Assembly: GCA_041168165.1 (NCBI GenBank)
Contig: JBEELK010000292.1
Location: 1 to 17,221 of the forward strand
Source of the DNA: SXPK01 sp041168165
Lineage (GTDB): Bacteria; Planctomycetota; UBA1135; UBA2386
Direction of reading: 5' to 3'
DNA: 17,221 bases
Shown: in pieces, positions 8,505-14,737 of the stretch
Layout of the letters: the number at the start of each line of letters is the position of its first letter
Position numbering within the stretch: position 1 is the stretch's first letter
The notes under the pieces: generated by a model
Database searches by the model: none
The model's input: only the letters and a program-made list of their open reading frames with translations
Told to the model about the DNA's origin: nothing
Position numbers and translations under genes: made by a program

Positions 8505-8735
8505 ATGGCCAATCGACTTCTGGATCGCATCACGGTGGAACCTGGCAAGTGCGGGGGACGACCGTGCATCCGCGGCAAACGCATCCGAGTCACTGATGTC
8601 CTTGAGCTGTTGGCGAACGAAGCCTCGATCGAAGAGATCGTTGCGGACCATCCTGGCCTCGAGCGTGAGGATGTCCTCGCGGCGATTGCATATGCCGCGC
8701 ACCAGACCGACCACGCGGTCATTCGCGAAGCCTAA
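8505..8735 (+). CDS. DUF433 family antitoxin
   Basis: This 76-residue protein matches the DUF433 family (VapB45-like) over its length: LLDRITVEPGKCGGRPCIRGKRIRVTDVLELLANEASIEEIVADHPGLEREDVLAAIAYAA. The GGRPCIRG(K)RI(R)V segment and the DNA-binding-like VTDVLELLANEASIEEIVADHP helix pair are typical. Members are encoded just upstream of DUF5615 PIN-like toxins, as here, and are thought to neutralise the toxin and bind the operon promoter. The ATG at 8505 starts exactly where the family starts; the longer open frame to 8376 has no family similarity. The stop TAA at 8733 touches the start of the toxin reading frame. Confidence 0.88.
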   Translation: MANRLLDRITVEPGKCGGRPCIRGKRIRVTDVLELLANEASIEEIVADHPGLEREDVLAAIAYAAHQTDHAVIREA

Positions 8736-9061
8736 AGTTCTTCGTCGATAGCCAGCGACCCCTGCAGCTCGCCCGGTTTTTAGAAGCCGAGGGACACCAC
8801 GCCGTGGACGCAGCGGAGGTGGGGATGGACGAAGCCCAAGACGTGGACGTCTGGAACATGGCGTCTCAAAACGGCTACGTCGTCGTGAGCAAGGACGAGG
8901 ACTTTCTCTTTCTTGCGAAACGGCCGCGGGATCTCGGCAAGCTCGTCTGGATTCGCCTCGGGAACTGCAGGAAGGCCCCGTTGGTCGAAGCAATGCGAAA
9001 GAACTTGGCGTCGATCGTCGAGTCGCTGGAAGCAGACCAGCGGATCATCGAGCTTGCGTGA
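8732..9061 (+). CDS. DUF5615 PIN-like toxin, no normal start codon
   Basis: Translated from the antitoxin stop, this frame reads LKFFVDSQRPLQLARFLEAEG and continues through DVWNMASQNGYVVVSKDEDF and LVWIRLGNCRKAPLVEAM to a stop at 9061, about 109 codons, a full-length DUF5615 protein. The family is a PIN-like, probable metal-dependent RNase with acidic residues near the N-terminus (here D6) and in KDED (D55, D57). The codon where the initiator Met should be (8732-8734) is CTA. The frame is open back to a TGA at 8666, but no ATG, GTG or TTG occurs before the GTG at 8804, which would lose 24 residues including D6. It could be inactive, start at a rare codon, or be translated from the antitoxin frame by a shift. 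The listed start marks homology, not a proven initiation codon. Confidence 0.7.
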   Translation, partial: LKFFVDSQRPLQLARFLEAEGHHAVDAAEVGMDEAQDVDVWNMASQNGYVVVSKDEDFLFLAKRPRDLGKLVWIRLGNCRKAPLVEAMRKNLASIVESLEADQRIIELA

Positions 9062-9116
9062 AGTCCCCTCGTCGGTGGGCCGCTCCAATGCAGCGACCGA
9101 CGCGCCCTAGTCCGCC

Positions 9117-9171
9117 GCCGATCGCGCAGCGCTCGTCGCGTTCTTGCGATCGCTCTGATCGCGGCGCGCGA
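9117..9171 (+). repeat. 55-bp direct repeat, copy 2
   Basis: This is an exact copy of 8312-8366, lying 55 bases after the toxin stop in an otherwise non-coding gap. It still reads ADRAALVAFLRSL-stop in one frame but has no coding sequence before it. If the TA unit was inserted, this copy may be the original 3' end of the oxidoreductase gene. Confidence 0.95.
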
Positions 9172-9206
9172 ACCGTTCGCGGATTGCTCGTCTTGCGACC
9201 GCTGCT

Positions 9207-9665
9207 TCAGAACACATCCACGCCGCGCAAGTTCGCAGCTTGCCGAACCCAAGCTGCAAGCTGCGCCTCGTCGATCGCGTCGCCTTCTTGGATGTGCACG
9301 TAGCGCACCTCGGCTTGCTTGGACGCGACTGGTGGCTGCGGAGTCAGCTCTGCGCCGCGAAGGAACGCGACCTTGACGTAAGCCGTCAGGCAGTGGAACG
9401 CGACAAACCAGCCACCGCTGCTCGATCCGTAGAACGGTGTGTTCCAGCGCACGGCTTTGCGCACCGCGGGCACGTTGGCGACGACGATGCGATCGAGCGC
9501 CTTGCCAACGTCACGCTTCCATCCCGGCATCGCATCGAGATACGCAGCGACGACTGCATCGCCGTCGCCCTTCTCGATCTGCGGATTGCCGCCAGACAGC
9601 AGCCGAGGAGTCTTCGACTGCGCAGTGCTGCTCTTGCTCGAACGAGACTTGCGTCGTTCAGCCAT
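9207..9665 (-). CDS. DUF1801 family protein
   Basis: This 152-residue protein matches the DUF1801 (YdhG-like) fold family. It has a basic, Ser-rich leader (about 1-25), then GDGDAVVAAYLDAMPGWKRDVGKALDRIVVANVPAVRKAVRWNTPFYG, GGWFVAFHCLTAYVKVAFLRGAEL and a C-terminal segment ending AAWVRQAANL. The function of the family is not established and no catalytic residues are known. It has no signal peptide, so it is probably cytoplasmic. The ATG at 9665 is chosen because it overlaps the stop of the upstream membrane-protein gene by eight bases, a translational-coupling arrangement. Starts at 9674, 9701 and 9722 are also in frame. It likely forms an operon with the upstream gene. Confidence 0.8.
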   Translation of the reverse strand: MAERRKSRSSKSSTAQSKTPRLLSGGNPQIEKGDGDAVVAAYLDAMPGWKRDVGKALDRIVVANVPAVRKAVRWNTPFYGSSSGGWFVAFHCLTAYVKVAFLRGAELTPQPPVASKQAEVRYVHIQEGDAIDEAQLAAWVRQAANLRGVDVF

Positions 9666-9930
9666 CGCGAGCATCGCAAGCGCGGCTATGCGCTGCGCCA
9701 TGTTCGCGTCGCAAACGCGCAAAGGCGATGCATCCCGCGATCAGCGACGTAAGCGCAGCGGCTAGCCATACGAACTCCCACACCATGCGCTCCTGCCTTC
9801 GCGCCGGCGTAGTCGGCGGTCCGCCACCTGCCCAAACGTGGTAGGCGGCAAACAGCAGCATCGTCGCTGCAGCAACCACGCCGACCACAAGCGCGGCCCA
9901 AGCAACGACTCGACGGGATCGAGCAACCAT
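9658..9930 (-). CDS. Small membrane protein, two transmembrane segments
   Basis: This 90-residue protein of unknown function has a positively charged N-terminus (MVARSRRVV), a first hydrophobic helix at about residues 9-31 (WAALVVGVVAAATMLLFAAYHVW), a short loop with Gly, Pro and basic residues, and a second helix at about 52-70 (FVWLAAALTSLIAGCIAFA). The tail is basic. I do not recognise a family. The ATG at 9930 is the start nearest the first helix; the frame is open much further upstream, but that part is antisense to yjjX. Its last eight bases overlap the DUF1801 gene start, suggesting co-translation. Confidence 0.55.
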   Translation of the reverse strand: MVARSRRVVAWAALVVGVVAAATMLLFAAYHVWAGGGPPTTPARRQERMVWEFVWLAAALTSLIAGCIAFARLRREHGAAHSRACDARDG

Positions 9931-9995
9931 GGAATGAGATGTCGTCTCCCCGCGACAACGCGTCGAGGGCGATGCGCATGTTCTGCGTCCGCGCG

Positions 9996-10025
9996 CTGAC
10001 GTCGAGCCTTGGCCATCGCTATCTT
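9996..10025 (+). promoter_or_regulatory. Candidate yjjX promoter, leaderless type
   Basis: CTGACG (9996-10001, 4 of 6 to TTGACA) is followed after 18 bases by TATCTT (10020-10025). Ten bases ending in CCCCC then precede the ATG at 10036. No Shine-Dalgarno sequence is present. Confidence 0.4.
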
Positions 10026-10035
10026 CCTCGCCCCC

Positions 10036-10575
10036 ATGAACTCGCCGCAGATCCGCACCGTCGCCGTGGGCTCCAAGAACCGCGTGAAGATCGCGTCGGT
10101 CGAGGCGGTGCTCGCGCGCGCAGGTTGGACTGCGACCGTCGCCGGCATCGAGGTCCCGTCCGGCGTCGCGGCGCAACCGATGGGCGAGGACGAGACGATC
10201 CGCGGCGCAACCGCGCGCGCGATCGCGGCACAGCGCGCGATCGACGCGGACCTCGGCGTCGGGATCGAGGGCGGTTGCATCGACAACGAACACGGCATGT
10301 CGACGTGCGCCTACGTCGTCGTCGTCGATCGCGCGCATCGCACCAGCATCGGCGGCTCGCTGCAGATGCCGTTGCCGCCGCGCGTCGCAGCGCTCGTTCG
10401 GCAAGGCGTCGAACTCGGCCACGCCATCGACCGCATCTCCGGCGAACTCGACACCAAGCAAGGCGCGGGCGCTGTCGGCTTCCTCACTGCGGGCCTCGTC
10501 GATCGACAACGCGCCTACGAACCGCTCGTCGCCTACGCGCTCTCGCCGATGCTCGCACCGGATTGGTGGGCGTGA
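10036..10575 (+). CDS. yjjX: Inosine/xanthosine triphosphatase (DUF84, YjjX family)
   Basis: This 179-residue enzyme is expected to hydrolyse ITP and XTP (non-canonical purine nucleotides) to the diphosphates, cleaning the cytoplasmic nucleotide pool. Family motifs are IRTVAVGSKNRVKIASVEAVL at the N-terminus, VPSGVAAQPMGEDETIRGATARA in the middle, GVGIEGGCI, and RISGELDTKQGAGAVGFLT near the C-terminus. Its length is normal. The start at 10036 is chosen over the open frame at 10009, because the family begins there and a -10-like hexamer lies ten bases upstream. It is separated from zwf by 105 bases that hold a zwf promoter, so it is likely monocistronic. Activity rests on family assignment only. 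Confidence 0.88.
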   Translation: MNSPQIRTVAVGSKNRVKIASVEAVLARAGWTATVAGIEVPSGVAAQPMGEDETIRGATARAIAAQRAIDADLGVGIEGGCIDNEHGMSTCAYVVVVDRAHRTSIGGSLQMPLPPRVAALVRQGVELGHAIDRISGELDTKQGAGAVGFLTAGLVDRQRAYEPLVAYALSPMLAPDWWA

Positions 10576-10645
10576 CCAAGCGCTGCGCCCAAGCATCCAG
10601 CACGTTTGCTGCCGACCGCACCGACCGCACATCCTCTTCCGGTTT

Positions 10646-10673
10646 TTGACCCCGTGCTCCTGCTCCCTACCAT
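10646..10673 (+). promoter_or_regulatory. Candidate zwf-opcA promoter, leaderless type
   Basis: TTGACC (10646-10651, 5 of 6) is followed by a 16-base spacer and TACCAT (10668-10673, 4 of 6). Seven bases (CCCCCCG) then lead directly to the ATG at 10681. A normal start-site distance would place the first transcribed base at the A of ATG. This is the clearest leaderless case in the window. Confidence 0.55.
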
Positions 10674-10680
10674 CCCCCCG

Positions 10681-12216
10681 ATGCCGACGGCGCTCGCTGC
10701 GAACACCACCAATCCGCTAGCCGACGAACTCACCACCGGACGCCGGGCAGAACCGTGCGCGCTGGTGATCTTCGGCGCGAGCGGCGACCTCACGAAGCGC
10801 AAGCTCGTGCCGTCGCTGATGGGCCTCGCGAAGGACGGGCTGTTGCCGCCGTCGTTCGCAGTCGTCGGCTTTGCGCGCCGCCCGTGGTCCAACGAAGAGT
10901 TCCGCAACGAGCTGCGCGATGGCGTGCAGCAGTTCGGCCGTCGCGGCACGCCTGCGATGTTCGATGCGTTGTCGGACGCGTTCACGTTCCACCAATCCGA
11001 CTTCTCGGATCCGACGGGCTACTTCCAGCTGCGCGAGCGACTCGACCAGCTCGACAAAGAACGCGGCACGAAGGGCAATCGCATCTTCTATCTCGCGACG
11101 CCGCCGAGCGCGTACTCGCAGATCCTGCAGAACCTCGCGAGCGCAGGCCTTTCGCGCGATGACCTCGAGAACAACCGCTTCGCGCGCGTGATCGTCGAGA
11201 AGCCGTTCGGCCACGACCTCGCAACCGCGATGTCGCTCAACGAGCAAATCCGCGCGGCGTTCTACGAAGGGCAGGTGTTCCGCATCGACCACTACCTCGG
11301 CAAGGAGACGGTCCAGAACATCCTCGCGCTGCGCTTCGCCAACGGGATCTTCGAGCCGCTCTGGAACGAGAAGTACGTCGACCACGTGCAGATCACGGTC
11401 GCGGAGTCGATTGGCGTCGGCTCGCGCGGCGGCTACTTCGAAGAGAGCGGCATCATCCGCGACATGATCCAGAACCACCTGCTGCAGGTTCTGACGCTCG
11501 TCGCGATGGAGCCGCCGATCGCGCTCACCGCCAACTCGGTGCGCGATGAGAAGGTGAAGGTGCTGAAGGCGATCCGCTCGTTTGCGCCGCACGAAGTCGC
11601 GAATGCGACGGTGCGCGGTCAATACGCAGCCGCGTCGTTCGGCGGCGAAGACGTGCGCGGCTACCTCGAAGAAGAAGGCGTCGCCGCAGACTCGCACACG
11701 GAGACGTTCGCGGCCGTGCGCCTGCAAGTGAACAACTGGCGTTGGGCTGGAACGCCGTTCTTCCTGCGCTCCGGCAAGCGCTTGCCGCGCCGCGTCACCG
11801 AAGTCGCGATCCACTTCAAGCGTCCGCCGCTGACGCTGTTCGATCGCGGTGGCGTGCAGCCCAACGTGCTGCTGCTGCGCATCCAACCCGACGAAGGCGT
11901 GTCGCTGCGCTTTGGCAGCAAGGTGCCGGGCCCCGACATTCGCGTGCGCGACGTGCGCATGGATTTCCGCTACGGCGCCGCGTTCGGCGGCGAGTCGGCG
12001 GATGCCTACGAGCGACTCTTGCTCGACGCGATGCTCGGCGACGGCACGTTGTTCGCGCGCCGCGACGAAGTCGAAGAAGCGTGGCGCATCGTCGATTCGA
12101 TCGTCACTGGCTGGAAGAAGGACGGCCGCAAGCCTGAGCCGTACGCAGCAGGAACGTGGGGCCCGGAGGGCAGCACTCGTCTTCTCGGCGAAGGCCGCAC
12201 GTGGAGGCAGCCGTGA
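10681..12216 (+). CDS. zwf: Glucose-6-phosphate 1-dehydrogenase
   Basis: This 511-residue enzyme oxidises glucose-6-phosphate to 6-phosphogluconolactone with NAD(P)+, the first step of the oxidative pentose phosphate pathway. The nucleotide-binding motif is VIFGASGDLTKRKLVPSL (residues 31-40 hold GASGDLTK). The active-site signature RIDHYLGKETVQN begins at residue 201, with H204 and K208 in the substrate pocket. IVEKPFGHDL, FEPLWNEKYVDHVQITVAES, GYFEESGIIRDMIQNHLLQ and TPFFLRSGKRLPRRVTE are all family-typical. The ATG at 10681 fits the family N-terminus; the open frame extends to a TTG at 10606. The stop overlaps the opcA start by four bases, so the two are co-translated. Confidence 0.98.
   Translation: MPTALAANTTNPLADELTTGRRAEPCALVIFGASGDLTKRKLVPSLMGLAKDGLLPPSFAVVGFARRPWSNEEFRNELRDGVQQFGRRGTPAMFDALSDAFTFHQSDFSDPTGYFQLRERLDQLDKERGTKGNRIFYLATPPSAYSQILQNLASAGLSRDDLENNRFARVIVEKPFGHDLATAMSLNEQIRAAFYEGQVFRIDHYLGKETVQNILALRFANGIFEPLWNEKYVDHVQITVAESIGVGSRGGYFEESGIIRDMIQNHLLQVLTLVAMEPPIALTANSVRDEKVKVLKAIRSFAPHEVANATVRGQYAAASFGGEDVRGYLEEEGVAADSHTETFAAVRLQVNNWRWAGTPFFLRSGKRLPRRVTEVAIHFKRPPLTLFDRGGVQPNVLLLRIQPDEGVSLRFGSKVPGPDIRVRDVRMDFRYGAAFGGESADAYERLLLDAMLGDGTLFARRDEVEEAWRIVDSIVTGWKKDGRKPEPYAAGTWGPEGSTRLLGEGRTWRQP
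12203..12207 (+). promoter_or_regulatory. Ribosome binding site deciding the opcA start
   Basis: GGAGG lies inside the end of zwf, five bases before the GTG at 12213. It supports the overlapping GTG rather than the GTG at 12201 or the frame-open start at 12156. Confidence 0.65.
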
Positions 12217-13142
12217 CCGCGCTGGTCACGCCGCGTCACGTCGTAGCGCCGAACGCGATTCCTGAGGCGCTGCGCAAGATCTGGCGCGAGTGCTGCCAAG
12301 GCGATGAGGACAACTCAGTCAGCCGCGCGCTGATCACCAACCTCATCGCGGTCGTCTCCGTCGATCGCGAGCGCGCGATGCGCGCGTTGCTGGAGTCGCT
12401 GTCGGCGCGCTTGCCGTGCCGCGCATTCCTTGTCGTCGTCGGCCCAGGCAATGGCGCGATCGCAACCGAAGTGCACGGCGCCGCACGCCTCTATGGCCCG
12501 ACTCGCGATCTCGTGTTGGAGCAGATCGAGCTAACCGTGCCCGAAGGCGCGTTCGCTCGCGTCGCCGGACTCATTCGTCCCCTGCTGATCCACGACATCC
12601 CGACGCGCCTCTACTGGGCGTGCCCGTGGCCCGAGGACGCGCGTCGCTTTGACTCGCTCGCGACGATGGCGGACCTGTCGATCCTCGACTCTGCGCGCTT
12701 CACGGTGCCCGCGAGCGATCTCGATGCGATCGACACGCGACGCCGTCGCGGCATGCAGGTCGTCGACCTCGAATGGATGCGCCTGCGGCCATGGCGTCGC
12801 GCGCTCGCGGAAGTGTTTGAGCGCATTCGCTACCAGCCAAACCTCCACACCGCAGCCGTCGTGCGCCACGGCGACGCTGCCGTTGCTGCGGCGACCATGC
12901 TCGGCCGCTGGCTCGAACGCCGCTTGTCTGCGCACGTCGTCGTCGAAGCGACGGGTACCGCCGGCGGGCTCGCGGGCATCGACCTGCAACACGGCGGCTC
13001 GGCAGCAGCGGTGACGCTGGTCGACTCGGGCCGCATCGAAGTGGCGGTCGAGACCGAAGAGGCGTGCTTCCTGCCGTTTGGCGTGCCGTCCTCGCGCGGC
13101 AGCGAAGGCGACCTGCTCGCAGCAGCGATCGACCTCGCGTGA
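12213..13142 (+). CDS. opcA: Glucose-6-phosphate dehydrogenase assembly protein OpcA
   Basis: This 309-residue protein matches OpcA, a factor needed for assembly or redox-dependent activation of G6PDH in cyanobacteria and found next to zwf in many actinobacteria. Family-like segments are SRALITNLIAVVSVDRERAM, a beta strand and loop with SARLPCRAFLVVV, the central IPTRLYWACPWPEDARRFDSLATMADLSILDSARF, and a C-terminal strand-rich domain. The GTG start is chosen because it overlaps the zwf TGA as GTGA and has GGAGG at the right spacing. Its position directly after zwf supports the call strongly. Cys residues at 80s and near the C-terminus could be redox sites, but I cannot show that. Confidence 0.9.
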   Translation: MTALVTPRHVVAPNAIPEALRKIWRECCQGDEDNSVSRALITNLIAVVSVDRERAMRALLESLSARLPCRAFLVVVGPGNGAIATEVHGAARLYGPTRDLVLEQIELTVPEGAFARVAGLIRPLLIHDIPTRLYWACPWPEDARRFDSLATMADLSILDSARFTVPASDLDAIDTRRRRGMQVVDLEWMRLRPWRRALAEVFERIRYQPNLHTAAVVRHGDAAVAAATMLGRWLERRLSAHVVVEATGTAGGLAGIDLQHGGSAAAVTLVDSGRIEVAVETEEACFLPFGVPSSRGSEGDLLAAAIDLA

Positions 13143-13144
13143 TC

Positions 13145-13162
13145 GCGCAGCGGACGCTGCGC
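13145..13162. terminator. Hairpin after opcA
   Basis: GCGCAGC (13145-13151) and GCTGCGC (13156-13162) form a perfect 7-bp stem with a 4-base loop two bases after the opcA stop. No T tract follows. It separates the zwf-opcA operon from the next gene, whose -10-like hexamer begins four bases later. Confidence 0.45.
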
Positions 13163-13165
13163 ACG

Positions 13166-13171
13166 TATCGT
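13166..13171 (+). promoter_or_regulatory. -10-like element of the hydrolase-fold gene
   Basis: TATCGT is followed by nine bases, CCCGCCCCC, and then the ATG at 13181. No convincing -35 is seen, as the opcA hairpin occupies that place. There is no Shine-Dalgarno sequence. Confidence 0.3.
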
Positions 13172-13180
13172 CCCGCCCCC

Positions 13181-14704
13181 ATGCGCATCCTCCGCGCCGC
13201 CTCGATTGCGGCCGCACTGTTCTCCGCTGCTTCGTGCAGCACCGCCCACGACGAACTCAGCCGCGTCGTGCTGCAGCCCACCAAAGAGACCTTCGTCGAA
13301 CCCGCAGAACTCGGCCTCGATGCCGAGGCGTTCGAAGTCCCCGTCGGCGACGCGACGCTCTACGGCTACCTCGTGCGTTCGCCGCAGGCCAACGGTCGCA
13401 CGGTCGTGCTGTTCCACGATCGCACCGGCAACGTGAGCACGCTGCACCCGTACCTCACGTTCTTGGCCAACGCGGGCTTCGACGTCTGCGCGTTTGACTA
13501 CCGCGGGTTTGGCAAGAGCACGGGCGAGCCGTCGCTGCGCGGCATGTTCCTCGACACCAAGTTCGTGCTCGATTGGCTGTGCGCACAACGCGGCGTCGAC
13601 GCCAACAAGATCGCGTTCTACGGCATCGGCCTCGGCAGCTCGGCTGCGCTGCGCGCCGCTCGTCTCGATCGCGCATGCCAAGCCATCGTGCTCGACGAAA
13701 CGCCGTCGATGCGCGACTTCATCGCCGAACGCGCAAGGAAGCGCGGCGACATGGTGTCGACGATCGGCACGGGCTTCACGGAGTTCTCAACGCTGCCCGA
13801 CAGCACCGATCCGGGCGAGAACGCAGCGCAACTCTCGATGCCGTCGCTGTGGATCCTCGGCGCGGAGTCGCCGCAAGAGACGCGCGTTTCGACGCTGCGC
13901 GCGTGGTTTGACATGAAGGGCGACAAGCAACTGCTCGCTCTGCCCGCGACGTTCTCGCCGCCGCATGCGTTGCTGACGCACGACGGCGAATACCAGCGTG
14001 TCGTGACGACGTTCTTGGCTAGCGCGCTCGGCGGCAGCACGGAGCGCATCGCAACGGCGAGCCGCGCCGTCGACGCGGACGCAGCGGGCAAGGGCAAGCA
14101 CCAGATCGAACTCGAAGCGAAGGGCAACAAGCCGACGGCCGACGCGCCGTGGGCAATCGAAGTCGCGGCCTTCGACGCCGACGGCTCCGCGTCTTGGAGC
14201 AAGGTGTGGCTCGAAGGCGACAAGGCGCGCGTCACGCTGCAACTGCCCTCGGCGCCGGCAGCGATCGCGGCGATGCGCGTCGGCGACGCGGAGCGCGGCG
14301 AGGCTGCGACGTTTGCGCGCAAGGGCACGCCGCTCAGTCGCGCGGGCACGTGGTTCGAGTCGCGGCGAGACGAGTTCTTGCGCCTCGAAGACGAGCCGCC
14401 TTCGCCGGAGGTCGCGCGCAGCGCAGCGGCTGCGATCCGCGAACGCGAAGCGATCGAGCCGTTCCCGCCGCTCGTCGAAGCGGAGCTTGCGACGGTCTAC
14501 GCCGGCATCGGCCGCGCGCTCGCGCGAACCGGCAACGCCGAGGATCGCGCTGCCGCGATTGTGTGGCTGCAGCGCGCCATCGCTGCTGCGCCGCAGAAGC
14601 CCGAGCGCCACTGGTGGCCCGGCAAGAACGCGCACTACGGATTCCAAGGCGACAACGCTGTCGCGGACGCGCGCGCGTTGCTCAAGAAGCTGACGGGCAG
14701 CTGA
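13181..14704 (+). CDS. Alpha/beta-hydrolase-fold lipoprotein lacking the catalytic Ser
   Basis: This 507-residue exported protein has a signal peptide and a plausible lipobox (SAAS-C at about residue 19). Residues of about 45-285 follow the alpha/beta-hydrolase layout of the BEM46/FrsA-like group: YGYLVRSP, TVVLFHDRTGNVSTLHPYL, FDVCAFDYRGFGKSTGEPS and the elbow FYGIGLGSSAALRAA. At the elbow, Gly150 stands where the nucleophilic Ser of GxSxG is expected. The usual acid segment reads LGAESPQETR with no Asp. Possible His residues are H262 and H267. The C-terminal 200 residues look like a beta region followed by helices with a TPR-like AIVWLQRAIAAAPQ. It may be a pseudoenzyme or use another residue (S152 or S153). 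It follows opcA but has its own promoter-like element. Confidence 0.75.
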   Translation: MRILRAASIAAALFSAASCSTAHDELSRVVLQPTKETFVEPAELGLDAEAFEVPVGDATLYGYLVRSPQANGRTVVLFHDRTGNVSTLHPYLTFLANAGFDVCAFDYRGFGKSTGEPSLRGMFLDTKFVLDWLCAQRGVDANKIAFYGIGLGSSAALRAARLDRACQAIVLDETPSMRDFIAERARKRGDMVSTIGTGFTEFSTLPDSTDPGENAAQLSMPSLWILGAESPQETRVSTLRAWFDMKGDKQLLALPATFSPPHALLTHDGEYQRVVTTFLASALGGSTERIATASRAVDADAAGKGKHQIELEAKGNKPTADAPWAIEVAAFDADGSASWSKVWLEGDKARVTLQLPSAPAAIAAMRVGDAERGEAATFARKGTPLSRAGTWFESRRDEFLRLEDEPPSPEVARSAAAAIREREAIEPFPPLVEAELATVYAGIGRALARTGNAEDRAAAIVWLQRAIAAAPQKPERHWWPGKNAHYGFQGDNAVADARALLKKLTGS

Positions 14705-14726
14705 CGCGTGATCGCGCGCTCGTCAG
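14701..14726. terminator. Inverted repeat over the hydrolase-fold gene stop
   Basis: CTGACG (14701-14706) and CGTCAG (14721-14726) are complementary around a 14-base loop with further partial pairing; the left arm contains the TGA. It lies between convergent genes. No T tract is present, so the terminator call is weak. Confidence 0.3.
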
Positions 14727-14737
14727 ATGGATCAGAC

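Larger units (their letters stand above)
8312..9171. mobile_element. Putative TA cassette bounded by 55-bp direct repeats
   Basis: The DUF433 and DUF5615 genes lie between two identical 55-bp repeats with an 805-bp period. One repeat is the 3' end of the upstream gene, as in elements that integrate at a gene end and regenerate it. Hand counts of a few lines inside give about 55-65% G+C, against about 60-73% in flanking lines, which weakly supports foreign origin. No integrase, transposase, terminal inverted repeat or integron attC consensus is visible. A non-mobile duplication could give the same layout. Confidence 0.5.

Noticed and set aside
8700..8740. Programmed -1 frameshift site joining antitoxin and toxin
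   Set aside because: I see no X-XXY-YYZ slippery heptamer before the antitoxin stop. It is kept only as an alternative in the start-codon finding.
9117..9171. The 55-bp repeat as an integron attC site
   Set aside because: It is not an imperfect palindrome over its length and has no RYYYAAC/GTTRRRY ends, and no integron integrase is in the window.
9658..10632. Full 324-codon minus frame as one gene
   Set aside because: The part upstream of 9930 is antisense to yjjX and low-complexity. Only the last 90 codons look like a protein, with two hydrophobic helices.
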